A DNA stretch of 45,422 nt from an uncultured Coriobacteriales bacterium (GCA_903789505.1 CAIFEU010000003.1:1-45422), one strand, 5' to 3'. Shown: positions 28,427-36,614, counted from the stretch's first letter. Notes: generated by a model not told the origin, from the letters alone. Translations and numbers: made by a program.

Positions 28427-28768
28427 ATGCAGGGCACTATTAAATCGGGCGCCCGGATTGACTTGATGTTTCAACAAGGCGCTCACTTTAATAGTAGAGA
28501 ACTCTCGCTTATTACATTTTCTGACGATGAAATGCAACGCGACCCTGCTCTCTCGGGTCGCGTTGCATTTATTGCAGGTAAGCGACTCGGCAATGCCGTC
28601 ATCAGAAATAGGAGCAAGCGAGTCTTGAGGGCCGCCGCGTACGAGGCAGGCCTGCCCGTTGCTGGGCACGATGTCATCCTGATTGCCAATCGTCGCACGC
28701 GATTCGTTAAGCACGACGAGCTGGTGGCCTCCCTCTGCAGGCTCCTCAAGAAGGCCGGGCTCAGATGA
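28427..28768 (+). CDS. rnpA: Ribonuclease P protein component
   Basis: A 113-residue protein subunit of RNase P, which matures tRNA 5' ends. The RNR signature is VIRNRSKRVLRAAAYEAG (about residues 61-78), preceded by RVAFIAGKRLGNA and followed by HDVILIANRRTR. The ATG at 28427 lies four bases after the rpmH stop, so translation is coupled. A longer frame runs back through rpmH in another phase and is not used. Confidence 0.95.
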   Translation: MQGTIKSGARIDLMFQQGAHFNSRELSLITFSDDEMQRDPALSGRVAFIAGKRLGNAVIRNRSKRVLRAAAYEAGLPVAGHDVILIANRRTRFVKHDELVASLCRLLKKAGLR

Positions 28769-29040
28769 GCAGAGGCGTCGTTGGATGGATTTCGCACATC
28801 CCGAGGTTTGTCCTTCTCACGCTGATTAACTTCTATCGCGCCTGCATTTCTCCTCATTTTCCGGCCTGCTGTAGATATATCCCCACATGCTCGCAGTATG
28901 CTTTGACTGCGGTGGAGCGCTTCGGGGCGCTTCGTGGCGGCTGGCTTACCCTCAAGAGGATTCTTCGCTGCAATCCTTTCCATGCGGGTGGTTTTGACCC
29001 CGTTCCCGACAGCTTCTCGTTTGCAGGCCATTCCAAGTAG
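28765..29040 (+). CDS. yidD: Membrane protein insertion efficiency factor YidD
   Basis: A 91-residue protein with the YidD core LINFYRACISPHFPACCRYIPTCSQYALTAVERFGALRGGW, including the clustered cysteines C-C-x5-C and the Tyr-Pro-Thr-Cys-Ser-Gln-Tyr block, then LKRILRCNPFHAGGFDPVP. It attaches to the membrane by an amphipathic helix and helps YidC. Its ATG overlaps the rnpA stop (ATGA). Confidence 0.96.
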   Translation: MSRGVVGWISHIPRFVLLTLINFYRACISPHFPACCRYIPTCSQYALTAVERFGALRGGWLTLKRILRCNPFHAGGFDPVPDSFSFAGHSK

Positions 29041-29064
29041 CCATCGTTCCGGAGGACTTTCTTT

Positions 29065-29817
29065 ATGTGGGACTGGATAATCAACGCCCTTGCTCAGTGC
29101 ATTGCCTTCTTCGAGGGGTTCATCGGTGACTGGGGACTCGCAATCATCATCCTGACGGTCATCATTCGCCTCCTTCTGCTTCCCCTTACCATTAAGCAGC
29201 AGGATTCGATGGCAGAAATGCAACATGTTCAACCAATACTTAATGAACTTCAGACTAAGTATGCAGATGATCCTCAACGTCTTAACGAAGAGATGATGAA
29301 GTTCTATTCCGAGCACAAGTTCAACCCCCTTGCGGGTTGTCTGCCCATGCTGCTCCAGATGCCAATCTTCTTCGCTCTGTTCTCAGTCCTCCGCTATCAC
29401 GTTCCCGAGGATGCCTCCTTCTACGGGATTCTCCCCAACCTTCCCTCGAGCGCCTCAACGGTGCTCGCCTCGCAGGGGTTCGTCGCTGCCATCCCCTATA
29501 TCATCTTCGTCGTGGCATTCGGCATCCTGACATTCCTGCCCATGATGCTGCAGCAGAACGGCCAGCAGAACAGCATGACCAAGGTCATGGCCGTCGTCAT
29601 GACGATCATGATGCTGTTCGTCGGTTGGTCCTCCCCTGCCGGCGTCGTGCTTTTCTGGGTGACGTCGAGCGCCTGGGCCGTCATCCAGCAGCAGCTCATC
29701 CTCGGGAAGCGCAATCGCGAGTACGAGAAGAAGGAGGAGGCCGAGGAGGTCGTCAAGCCCGTCGAGGTTGACGTCGTCCGTCGCGCCAAGAAGCCTCGCC
29801 CCACCAAGAAGCACTAA
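29065..29817 (+). CDS. yidC: Membrane protein insertase YidC (Oxa1/SpoIIIJ type)
   Basis: A 250-residue insertase with about five membrane segments. TVIIRLLLLPLTIKQQ holds the conserved positively charged groove Arg (about residue 36), the cytosolic hairpin follows (MQHVQPILNELQTKYADDPQ), and the NPLAGCLPMLLQMPIFFALF block is the second family signature. There is no lipobox at the N-terminus and no large periplasmic domain, as in other Gram-positive forms. The C-terminus is basic (RRAKKPRPTKKH) and probably contacts ribosomes. GGAGG is nine to ten bases upstream. Confidence 0.96.
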   Translation: MWDWIINALAQCIAFFEGFIGDWGLAIIILTVIIRLLLLPLTIKQQDSMAEMQHVQPILNELQTKYADDPQRLNEEMMKFYSEHKFNPLAGCLPMLLQMPIFFALFSVLRYHVPEDASFYGILPNLPSSASTVLASQGFVAAIPYIIFVVAFGILTFLPMMLQQNGQQNSMTKVMAVVMTIMMLFVGWSSPAGVVLFWVTSSAWAVIQQQLILGKRNREYEKKEEAEEVVKPVEVDVVRRAKKPRPTKKH

Positions 29818-29876
29818 CATTCGGACTGCACGTCGTGCCGGCCGATTTCCTTCAGGGTGTCCTTTAGAGAGACGGG

Positions 29877-30494
29877 ATGTTGATCATGAGCGAAGAGACG
29901 ATCGATGGCCTGACGCAGGGAGACGAGGCCGCTCTCGACGAGCATGAAGCTGAGAGCGCACCCGTCATCCGCGAGGGATTTGAGACCATCGCGGCAAAGA
30001 TGTCCGCCAACGAGGAGCTTAGCGACGAAGAGCTCAATCAGGTGGCGGACGTCGCAATCGAAATCATCCGGAACATTCTCGCGTACTACGACATCTCGGA
30101 TGCCCTCATCGATGAGTATGACGGTGACAATGGGGAGCTCATCTTCAACATCACCGGCAGCGACATGGGTATCCTTATTGGATATCACGGGAAGGTTCTT
30201 GAGTCGTTTAAATATATGTTCTCGACTCTTCTGAACCATTCACTTGGCTTCCGCTTTCCCGCGCGTCTCGACATCGAGGGCTACGAGGACCGTCAGGCTC
30301 AGAAGCTCCAGAACCTTGCCCTCTCTGCCGCCAAGCGTGCCGTTCAGCGTGGGACTGAGGTGCGCATGCGTCCCATGAAGCCCTACGAGCGCAGGATTGT
30401 TCATCTCGCGCTCCGTTCCAATCCGGATGTCGTCACGCATTCCGAGGGCACTGAGCCGAACAGGTGCGTCATCATCAGGCCCGTGCGTCACTAA
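29877..30494 (+). CDS. jag: KH/R3H RNA-binding protein Jag (KhpB)
   Basis: A 205-residue protein. An acidic N-terminal part (residues 1-80) is followed by a KH domain, ITGSDMGILIGYHGKVLESFKYM, with the G-x-x-G loop, and an R3H domain ending in MRPMKPYERRIVHLALRSN. The yidC-jag pair is conserved in Gram-positive bacteria and KhpB binds RNA to affect cell division and envelope growth. Translation may start here or at the ATG three codons downstream; GAGAGACGGG fits the first. A terminator follows at 30532. Confidence 0.93.
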   Translation: MLIMSEETIDGLTQGDEAALDEHEAESAPVIREGFETIAAKMSANEELSDEELNQVADVAIEIIRNILAYYDISDALIDEYDGDNGELIFNITGSDMGILIGYHGKVLESFKYMFSTLLNHSLGFRFPARLDIEGYEDRQAQKLQNLALSAAKRAVQRGTEVRMRPMKPYERRIVHLALRSNPDVVTHSEGTEPNRCVIIRPVRH

Positions 30495-30531
30495 GTTCTC
30501 GAGTGCCTTTCAACTGATTGGAAGATATCAT

Positions 30532-30561
30532 GGGGGAGACAGATGATGTCTCCCCCTTTTT
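30532..30561 (+). terminator. Rho-independent terminator after jag
   Basis: Perfect 10-bp stem GGGGGAGACA/TGTCTCCCCC with a 5-base loop and TTTTT. It ends the rpmH-jag operon and means rsmG has its own promoter. Confidence 0.93.
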
Positions 30562-30637
30562 CTGCCAAAAATCGGCGCCTCGCCAATTCTTGGCAGACTG
30601 CGTGTCAACGTTTCCCGTCTTGAAGGAGATGCGTCCC

Positions 30638-31444
30638 ATGCATTTGAATGAAGCGGGGGTTTCCTTTCCGATTAGCGATGAGATCAAGGTCGACGCCGCG
30701 GACAAGCTACTTTCCTTTGTCACCGCCTACGGCATCGACATCTCGGATGATGCATGCAAGAAGGAAATCGATTACCTCGAGATGATGCTCGAGAAGAATC
30801 AGTTTCTCAATCTCACTGCGGTTCGTGACTTTCAGAAGGGAATTATCCTTCATCTCGTCGATTCGTTGCTATATCTCAAAGAGATGAGAAAGTATTGTCC
30901 CTTCCTTGAGTATGACAGCGATGATGACGAAGAAGGCCACTCAAGCTTCGTTGACATGGGCTGTGGTGCAGGCCTCCCCGGAATTCCCCTTGCTATCGCC
31001 GACTCTTCTCTCCGTGGCGTACTATGTGACTCAACCAAAAAGAAGATTGCCGCGGTAGATGAGTTCATCGACAAGCTTTCCCTCGAGTCCCAGCTGTCAA
31101 CGTCCACACTTCGTCTGGAGGACCTCGCTCGGTCTCGAGGCTCTTCGTTTCCCTTCGCGCTCACTCGAGCGCTCTCTTCTCTGCCGACCGTCCTGGAATA
31201 CGGCAAACCCTTCTTGGCTGAGGACGGCGTTCTTATCGTATCCAAGGGAACTCCTGACGAGACCGAGCTTCGGAGGGCAAAGAGAGTCCAGAATCTTCTC
31301 GGGTTTGAGTTGATAGAGGTCGACGAGTTCGAGCTTCCTCTGGACTTTGGGCACAGGTCAATCTTTGTCTACAACAACGTCGGCGAGTCTCATGTCGAAC
31401 TTCCGAGAGCGGTCGGTATGGCGACCTCCTCTCCCCTTGCCTGA
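30638..31444 (+). CDS. rsmG: 16S rRNA (guanine-N7)-methyltransferase RsmG
   Basis: A 268-residue methyltransferase that modifies G527 of 16S rRNA using SAM; loss gives low-level streptomycin resistance in other bacteria. The motif FVDMGCGAGLPGIPLAIA (about residues 105-122) is the family signature. EKNQFLNLTAVRD near residue 53 and HLVDSLLYL near 72 precede it. I use the ATG at 30638 because AAGGAG lies nine bases upstream and an in-frame extension to 30518 would cross the terminator of the jag operon. GC content is lower than in the left arm. Confidence 0.93.
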   Translation: MHLNEAGVSFPISDEIKVDAADKLLSFVTAYGIDISDDACKKEIDYLEMMLEKNQFLNLTAVRDFQKGIILHLVDSLLYLKEMRKYCPFLEYDSDDDEEGHSSFVDMGCGAGLPGIPLAIADSSLRGVLCDSTKKKIAAVDEFIDKLSLESQLSTSTLRLEDLARSRGSSFPFALTRALSSLPTVLEYGKPFLAEDGVLIVSKGTPDETELRRAKRVQNLLGFELIEVDEFELPLDFGHRSIFVYNNVGESHVELPRAVGMATSSPLA

Positions 31445-31985
31445 CCTTCATTCAGCGTAATGCTCTTCTCCTCATCCCCTCGTCAGAGTGAAATCTGATG
31501 AGGGGATTTTGATTTGCATTCAGTGCGAACCCCGTTGAGACCCAGTCGCAGATCTGACTGGAAATGCCGGTGTGGCATGTAAGCGCCATTTCGGTTCTGG
31601 GAGCCACCATCACTTGGGGTCAGAATTTGCGTCATGCTGGTCTTCCCGGATGTGTGACGCCAAATTGTGTCGTATCTGATGCAGAGGCTTTAATGACGGA
31701 ACTGATCTCCTTCATTGCCGATATCTGCTGTTCTTACTCATTGATTCAAGCACTAGGCTGACCATGTGGCGCGCCAAGTCCATAGTCAACTATGTGGTGA
31801 GTTTCGAAACGAATGTTCTTGTTGACTTGTCCCCCTTGCTCTTGACTCCTATCGTGCGATTGAACGTCGTGTTCCTATGGGTTCTTTCGAGATTTCTCTT
31901 TCCATGATGCGCGTTAGTTGTCAACTCTTCCTATGGTTGAATCACATTCTGTCTCACAATTTTTCTAATCTTCGCATTTTCATCT
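31445..31985. other. Non-coding region between rsmG and the IS element
   Basis: After the rsmG terminator (31474-31511) about 470 bases contain no credible gene. A 65-codon open frame at 31564-31761 has no ribosome-binding site or recognisable domain. The tract does not resemble the neighbouring genes in codon use and may be remnant DNA or the former upstream region of parA. A TTGACT at about 31824 could serve as a -35 box. Confidence 0.5.
31474..31514 (+). terminator. Rho-independent terminator after rsmG
   Basis: ATCCCCTCGTCAGA pairs with TCTGATGAGGGGAT (one G-U wobble) around GTGAAA, then TTTGATTT. It begins 30 bases after the rsmG stop. Confidence 0.9.
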
Positions 31986-33085
31986 GGCGAATCCTCACTC
32001 CGAGCGCAACGACCCCTGAGCAGCGGAAGGCCCACGAGACTCCTACGATGGTGCTTGCGAAGACATCCGTCGGAGGGGGTCCCATGGGCCAGTACCACCA
32101 TCTTAGCCTCGCCGAGCGCGAGGACATCATGTTAATGCGCAGGGAGCGCATGGGCGTCCGCGAGATAGCCCGTGCCATCGGGAGGGACAAGTCCACCGTC
32201 TCCAGGGAGCTCGCCCGCAACTCCTCCCCGACGGGGGCGGTCCCCTACCACGGGGCGTCGACGGCCCAGCGGAAGAGCGAGCGGCGCCGCGCCCGCTGCC
32301 GCAGGCCGAGGCTGATGGACGACCCCGAGAGGAGGGCCCTGGTCGTGTCGAAGGTGCGCGACGACCGCTGGTCGCCCGAGCAGGTGGAGGGCAGGATCCG
32401 CGCGGAGCGCCCGGAGCTCGCCGTGAGCGACTCGACCATCTACCGGGCGATCGCGTCCGGCTCGCTCGACTGCGAGCTGCCGGGCCACCGCAGGATGTCC
32501 CGCATGCTGCGGCACCGTGGCAAGCGGCGCCGTCGCAGGGGGACGGAGGAGCGCAGGGGCAGGATCGAGGTCACGCACGAGCTCTCGGAGCGCCCTCCCG
32601 AGGCGTCGCGCCGCTCGCGGCCGGGCGACTGGGAGGGCGACACGGTCGCGGGGCGCCAGGGCGCCGCCTGCCTCGTGACGCTGGTGGACCGCAGGAGCGG
32701 CTACCTGGCCGGGGGGCTCGCGGCCCGGAAGTCGGCCGCGGAGGTCACCCGCGTCGTCGAGTCCTCGCTCTCCGGGATGCCCGCCGAGACGCTGACGCTG
32801 GACCGCGGCAAGGAGTTCGCCAGGGCCGCGGACATGCAGCGCGACCTGGGGACGCCGGTCTTCTTCTGCCTGCCCCACCATCCCTGGGAGAGGGGCACGA
32901 ACGAGAACACCAACGGGCTTCTGCGTGACTTCTTCCCGAAGGGCGGGAGCCTGGACGCGACGACGGACGAGGAGGTCCAGGCAGTCTATGCTACCCTCAA
33001 CCGCAGACCGCGCAAGCGCCTCGGCTGGAAGTGCCTCGAGGAGGTCTTCCACTCGAAGGCGTTGCACTTGCTATGAGGATTCGCC
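31986..33085 (+). mobile_element. IS30-family insertion sequence, complete
   Basis: A 1,100-bp element. The terminal inverted repeats begin GGCGAATCCTCA (31986-31997) and end TGAGGATTCGCC (33074-33085): 12 bases perfect and about 22 of 28 matching when extended. TCT flanks both sides (31983-31985 and 33086-33088), a 3-bp target duplication as expected for IS30-type elements. Its GC content is far above that of the surrounding 470-base gap and parA, so it arrived recently. Confidence 0.88.
32084..33076 (+). CDS. IS30-family transposase
   Basis: A 330-residue DDE transposase. The N-terminal helix-turn-helix is REIARAIGRDKSTVSRELAR (about residues 26-45). A second DNA-binding helix block, RWSPEQVEGRI, follows near 95. 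The catalytic residues lie in DWEGDTVAG (first Asp), LTLDRGKEFA (second Asp) and WERGTNENTNGLLRDFFPKG (Glu), all intact. GGAGGGGG at 32072-32079 supports the ATG at 32084. The stop codon TGA lies inside the right inverted repeat. The enzyme looks complete, so the element may still move. Confidence 0.95.
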   Translation: MGQYHHLSLAEREDIMLMRRERMGVREIARAIGRDKSTVSRELARNSSPTGAVPYHGASTAQRKSERRRARCRRPRLMDDPERRALVVSKVRDDRWSPEQVEGRIRAERPELAVSDSTIYRAIASGSLDCELPGHRRMSRMLRHRGKRRRRRGTEERRGRIEVTHELSERPPEASRRSRPGDWEGDTVAGRQGAACLVTLVDRRSGYLAGGLAARKSAAEVTRVVESSLSGMPAETLTLDRGKEFARAADMQRDLGTPVFFCLPHHPWERGTNENTNGLLRDFFPKGGSLDATTDEEVQAVYATLNRRPRKRLGWKCLEEVFHSKALHLL

Positions 33086-33196
33086 TCTTGTATCAATATT
33101 GAATCAATTGATTATCTGTCTAAATTTCTAATTATATTTCATTTATTCATTTCAATTTTGATTGAGTCGAATTCGTTTTCCATTGGTTTTGGCTGT

Positions 33197-33212
33197 TGTT
33201 TCACGTGAAACA
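33197..33212. promoter_or_regulatory. parS: parS site 1
   Basis: Perfect TGTTTCACGTGAAACA, the 16-bp palindromic ParB-binding centromere found near most bacterial origins. Confidence 0.97.
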
Positions 33213-33239
33213 GTGTGTCATCCAGTATGCAACCCCTCC

Positions 33240-33255
33240 TGTTTCACGTGAAACA
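33240..33255. promoter_or_regulatory. parS: parS site 2
   Basis: Perfect TGTTTCACGTGAAACA, beginning 43 bases after the first site begins. Confidence 0.97.
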
Positions 33256-33273
33256 AACCGGAAGAGACAAACG

Positions 33274-33289
33274 TGTTTCACGTGAAACA
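33274..33289. promoter_or_regulatory. parS: parS site 3
   Basis: Perfect TGTTTCACGTGAAACA, beginning 34 bases after the second. Three sites within 93 bases form a compact centromere directly upstream of parAB. Confidence 0.97.
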
Positions 33290-33489
33290 AGAAGATAGGA
33301 AGCAAGCAAAGATAACAATAGGTTAGAGAAAGAACGAGAGAAGAACTAAAGTAGATGCAAATTGTCAGGGGAAGAGAAATAGGGACAAAAAGCAAAAAGA
33401 GGCTTAGGAGTGTTGGGAGATAATAGGACGACTCCGTGAAATGCAGCTGAGCAGAAGCAGGAATCAAATACCACAGGAGAAATTACAAG

Positions 33490-34272
33490 ATGAAAAAGAG
33501 AAAAAACGAAGGACCATCACGAGTCATTGTGATAATGAATCAAAAAGGCGGTGTAGGGAAGTCAACAACGGCAGTAAATTTGGCAGCAGCATTAGGAAAG
33601 AAATATAAAGTACTTGTCGTTGACTTTGACCCGCAGGGGAATGCCACCTCTGGTCTGGGAATAGACAAAAACACGGTAGTCGGAAGCATATACGACGTGA
33701 TTTTGGGCGATTTAAGCGCCTCAGAGGTCGTAGTGAAGTCGGGAACAACTGACGTATACGTGATTCCCTCAACCATACAACTTGCCGGCGCAGAGATTGA
33801 ACTGGTACCAGTCGAGAAGAGGGAATTCGTTCTCAAGAACAGTCTGAATGAGATTGAGGATGACTATGACTTCATCCTGATAGACTGTCCGCCCTCTCTG
33901 GGGATATTGACTCTGAACGCAATGGCAGCGGGAAATGAACTTCTCATCCCAATCCAGTGCGAATACTATGCGCTTGAAGGCGTGAGTAAACTACTTGAGT
34001 CACTGAAAATGGTTCAAGCAAAGATAAATCCAGACATTCACATCCTCGGGATACTAATGACGATGTATGACTCGCGAACTTCGCTGTCAAAGCAGGTGGT
34101 GAAGGAAGTGCAGTCGTACTTTGGCAATCAAGTGTTCAAGACCATAATCCCGAGGAGCGTAAGACTGAGCGAGGCTCCAAGCTACGGGCAGTCCGTCCTT
34201 GACTTTGCGCCTCATAGCAAAGGGGCGACAGCCTACAAGAACCTCGCGAAGGAAGTGATTAAGCGTGGCTAA
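33490..34272 (+). CDS. parA: Chromosome partitioning ATPase ParA (Soj)
   Basis: A 260-residue ParA/Soj-type Walker ATPase that drives origin segregation with ParB-parS. The deviant Walker A is NQKGGVGKSTTAVNLAAALG (residues about 17-36), Walker A' VVDFDPQGNATSGLG follows near 44, and Walker B is FILIDCPPSLGILTLNA near 130. The short N-terminal extension before the Walker box is typical of chromosomal ParA. AGGAGA precedes the ATG at 33490. The coding strand is unusually rich in A and G. Confidence 0.96.
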   Translation: MKKRKNEGPSRVIVIMNQKGGVGKSTTAVNLAAALGKKYKVLVVDFDPQGNATSGLGIDKNTVVGSIYDVILGDLSASEVVVKSGTTDVYVIPSTIQLAGAEIELVPVEKREFVLKNSLNEIEDDYDFILIDCPPSLGILTLNAMAAGNELLIPIQCEYYALEGVSKLLESLKMVQAKINPDIHILGILMTMYDSRTSLSKQVVKEVQSYFGNQVFKTIIPRSVRLSEAPSYGQSVLDFAPHSKGATAYKNLAKEVIKRG

Positions 34273-35155
34273 AAAAACGGGTCTCGGAAGAGGACTGGGT
34301 TCATTAATCAGTGAAACGACGCTTGAGGCAAACACCGAGGAGATGCTTAAAGGTCAGGATGCAACGCCGACTGCGGAGCTAAACATTGAGATGATTCACC
34401 GGAACATCCATCAGCCGCGCACGCAGTTCGATGAGGATGAGCTCCAGGAGTTGGCGGACTCTATCAAGCAGGTTGGAATTCTGCAGCCAATTATTGTCCG
34501 TCCGGATGGTGAGAAATTTCAAATCATCGCGGGCGAGAGAAGATATCAGGCGGCGGTGAAAGCGGGACTCAAGAAAGTACCCGTCATTATCAGAGATGTT
34601 CAAGACAAGGAAATGCTTGAACTGGCTTTGATAGAGAATATCCAAAGAAGTAATCTTAATAGCATCGAAGAAGCACGAGCATATCGTGAGCTCATGAGTT
34701 CGACTCAAGTCACGCAGGAAGAGCTCTCAAAGATGCTATCCAAGTCCCGGTCTGCGGTCGCGAATACGTTGCGCCTGCTTGAACTACCCGACGAGGTGCA
34801 AGACCTGGTATTTGACGGGAAACTTACGGCGGGCCATGCGCGCGCTCTCCTCTCTCTGAAGGATGAAGAGACCCAAATCAAAATGGCATACAAGATTGTG
34901 AAGGAGAAGATGTCAGTCAGGCAGGTCGAGGAGAGCGTGAAGCGTCTGCTTGAAGATAAGCCGGCACGCACCAGAGCGAAGAAGCCTGCAGAGTATGTGT
35001 CACTCGAGAAGCAGCTGTCCGCCCATTTCGGAACTAAGGTAAAGCTGAAGCTGGGCAAGGACAGTGCTGCGTCAAAGATTGAAATTTCATTCTCGAACGA
35101 AGAACAGTTGGAGCGAATACTCAACATAATGAACCAGGGGATGGATGAGGGATGA
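34265..35155 (+). CDS. parB: Chromosome partitioning protein ParB (Spo0J)
   Basis: A 296-residue CTP-dependent clamp that loads at parS and spreads. It opens KKTGLGRGLGSLI, the usual ParA-stimulating peptide. The ParB/Srx CTPase domain holds QPIIVRPDGEKFQIIAGERRYQAA (GERRYQA, near residue 90), ALIENIQRSNLNSIEEA follows, and the helix-turn-helix is QEELSKMLSKSRSAVANTLRLL near 155. The start is the GTG at 34265, which overlaps the end of parA by eight bases. The C-terminal dimerisation part is less conserved. Confidence 0.96.
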   Translation: MAKKTGLGRGLGSLISETTLEANTEEMLKGQDATPTAELNIEMIHRNIHQPRTQFDEDELQELADSIKQVGILQPIIVRPDGEKFQIIAGERRYQAAVKAGLKKVPVIIRDVQDKEMLELALIENIQRSNLNSIEEARAYRELMSSTQVTQEELSKMLSKSRSAVANTLRLLELPDEVQDLVFDGKLTAGHARALLSLKDEETQIKMAYKIVKEKMSVRQVEESVKRLLEDKPARTRAKKPAEYVSLEKQLSAHFGTKVKLKLGKDSAASKIEISFSNEEQLERILNIMNQGMDEG

Positions 35156-35403
35156 ACAGAGGAGTAAAGATTGCCGGATTGGTAGCCGGATGCTCTATGG
35201 TGTGCATGTTTGTGAACATGTATCAGAAAGATGAGAGAGTAAAGGAAGCAGTTGATACATCGGTACAAAAGGTAACTGACCTTATAAGTATTGTTCAAGG
35301 GAAGGTAAAACAAAAAGAGATGGACAGAGAGGAACAGCTCGCAGAGGATACGGCGAGAAACCAACGTTGGGTTGACCAGCAATGGGATTCGCTAGGAATC
35401 TAA
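35152..35403 (+). CDS. Small membrane-anchored protein encoded after parB
   Basis: An 83-residue protein with one N-terminal hydrophobic segment (residues 5-22, VKIAGLVAGCSMVCMFVN) and a charged, probably coiled-coil tail (about 28-70). The ATG overlaps the parB stop (ATGA), so it is coupled to parAB, and a terminator follows. I do not recognise a family. The place in a segregation operon suggests a membrane tether or regulator of ParAB, but that is inference. Confidence 0.7.
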   Translation: MNRGVKIAGLVAGCSMVCMFVNMYQKDERVKEAVDTSVQKVTDLISIVQGKVKQKEMDREEQLAEDTARNQRWVDQQWDSLGI

Positions 35404-35412
35404 AGAAGAAAG

Positions 35413-35451
35413 AAAGCCCCTAATCAATCCATTTGGTTGATTAGGGGCTTT
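35413..35451. terminator. Bidirectional terminator between parAB and rlmN
   Basis: A perfect 15-bp stem, AAAGCCCCTAATCAA/TTGATTAGGGGCTTT, with T-rich ends in both directions, between convergent operons. Confidence 0.93.
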
Positions 35452-35475
35452 TGCATCAGGGAGACGACGTGTGCG

Positions 35476-36522
35476 CTACTTGCGAGAGGCCTTCTGCTTG
35501 AGCTGGCCGCAAGCGGCGTCGATGTCAGAGCCGCGGGACTCGCGAACGGTGACTTCGACACCGGCGCGCTCGAGTCCGATCTTGAAGGCGTTGAGCCTTT
35601 CGTCGGTGGAGGGATGGTACGAGCTTCCCTTAACCTCGTTGAGCTGGATGAGGTTCACATGGCAGAGGGTGCGTCGCGTGAAGGCGACGAGGGCCTTCAA
35701 CTCAGCATCGGAATCGTTGATGCCTGCCATCAAGGCATATTCATACGTGGGACGACGACCGGTTGCCTCGGCATAAGAGGCAATGGAATCATGTAGCCTC
35801 TCAAGCGGATAGGAGCGCACGCCTGGCATGATGCGGTCCCTGGTTTCCTGCACCGCGGAATGAAGCGAGACGGCAAGAGTGAACTGCTCGGGCTCCTGGG
35901 CAAAGCGGCGAATCTGTGGGAGGATGCCACAAGTGGAGACGGTGATGTGACGGGCGCCGATTCCCAGCCCGTCCTTCGAGTTGAAGATGCGCATCGCCTC
36001 GATCGAAGCGTCATAGTTCAGGAAAGGCTCACCCTGTCCCATGAGGACGACGTTGGTTACGCGCTGACCGAAGTCCTGTGCGATGACGGTCGCCTGGTCG
36101 ACGATCTCGCCGCAGCCAAGGCTACGCGTATAGCCGTTGCGCCCAGTGGCGCAGAACTGGCAGCGCATGGGGCATCCTGCCTGAGTGGAGACGCACGCGC
36201 TCAGACGAGTCTTGGTGGGCATGGCAACCGACTCCACGAGTGCGCCGTCGCCAAGGCGAAGCAGATACTTCCGCGTGCCGTCCTGCGAGACCTGTTTGCG
36301 CACGATTTCGGGGAAGTGCAGGGGGAGACTCTCCGAGAGCTGCTCTCGAAGGGCGAGGGGAAGGTTCGTCATCTCGTCATACGAGTGGGCTCCCTTCTGG
36401 TAGAGCCACTGGATGACCTGTTTGGCACGAAAAGCAGGAAGCCCGACTTCGGCGAACTGACTCGTGATTTCGTCGCGGGATAGTGCCTTGATGCCTATCA
36501 GGTCGGCGGTTGCCCTCTGCAT
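35476..36522 (-). CDS. rlmN: 23S rRNA/tRNA adenine-C2 methyltransferase RlmN
   Basis: A 348-residue radical-SAM enzyme that methylates A2503 in 23S rRNA and A37 in some tRNAs. The iron-sulfur motif is CPMRCQFCATG (C-x3-C-x2-C, about residues 117-127). LMGQGEPFLNYD is the SAM-binding GEP-type motif. The second catalytic cysteine is in DIDAACGQLK near the C-terminus. The N-terminal LPAFRAKQVIQWLYQKGA is the family's RNA-binding helix-hairpin. Length is normal. It is convergent with parAB. Confidence 0.96.
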   Translation of the reverse strand: MQRATADLIGIKALSRDEITSQFAEVGLPAFRAKQVIQWLYQKGAHSYDEMTNLPLALREQLSESLPLHFPEIVRKQVSQDGTRKYLLRLGDGALVESVAMPTKTRLSACVSTQAGCPMRCQFCATGRNGYTRSLGCGEIVDQATVIAQDFGQRVTNVVLMGQGEPFLNYDASIEAMRIFNSKDGLGIGARHITVSTCGILPQIRRFAQEPEQFTLAVSLHSAVQETRDRIMPGVRSYPLERLHDSIASYAEATGRRPTYEYALMAGINDSDAELKALVAFTRRTLCHVNLIQLNEVKGSSYHPSTDERLNAFKIGLERAGVEVTVRESRGSDIDAACGQLKQKASRK

Positions 36523-36614
36523 GAGCGATGCTCCAAACTTCTCGCAGGACGCGGTAGGAACGCACGGATGGTCGACGACACCGAGCGTCGACCATGACCG
36601 TGCTAGGGGACAGC

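Larger units (their letters stand above)
33086..33489. other. parA upstream region with the parS cluster
   Basis: About 400 bases without a gene. The first 100 bases after the IS are AT-rich; then come three parS sites and a purine-rich, AG-dominated tract up to parA (about 33290-33480). The parAB promoter must be here; AGATAATAGG near 33418-33427 could hold a -10 box, but no clear -35 is seen. Confidence 0.6.

Noticed and set aside
30518..30637. Upstream start for rsmG
   Set aside because: It would place the rho-independent terminator of the jag operon inside the coding sequence, while the ATG at 30638 has an ideal AAGGAG.
31564..31761. 65-codon open frame upstream of the IS element
   Set aside because: No ribosome-binding site, no domain and codon use unlike the neighbouring genes.
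33197..33289. CRISPR-like array (three identical 16-mers with short spacers)
   Set aside because: The repeats are perfect parS palindromes directly upstream of parAB; repeat and spacer lengths do not fit CRISPR and no cas gene is nearby.
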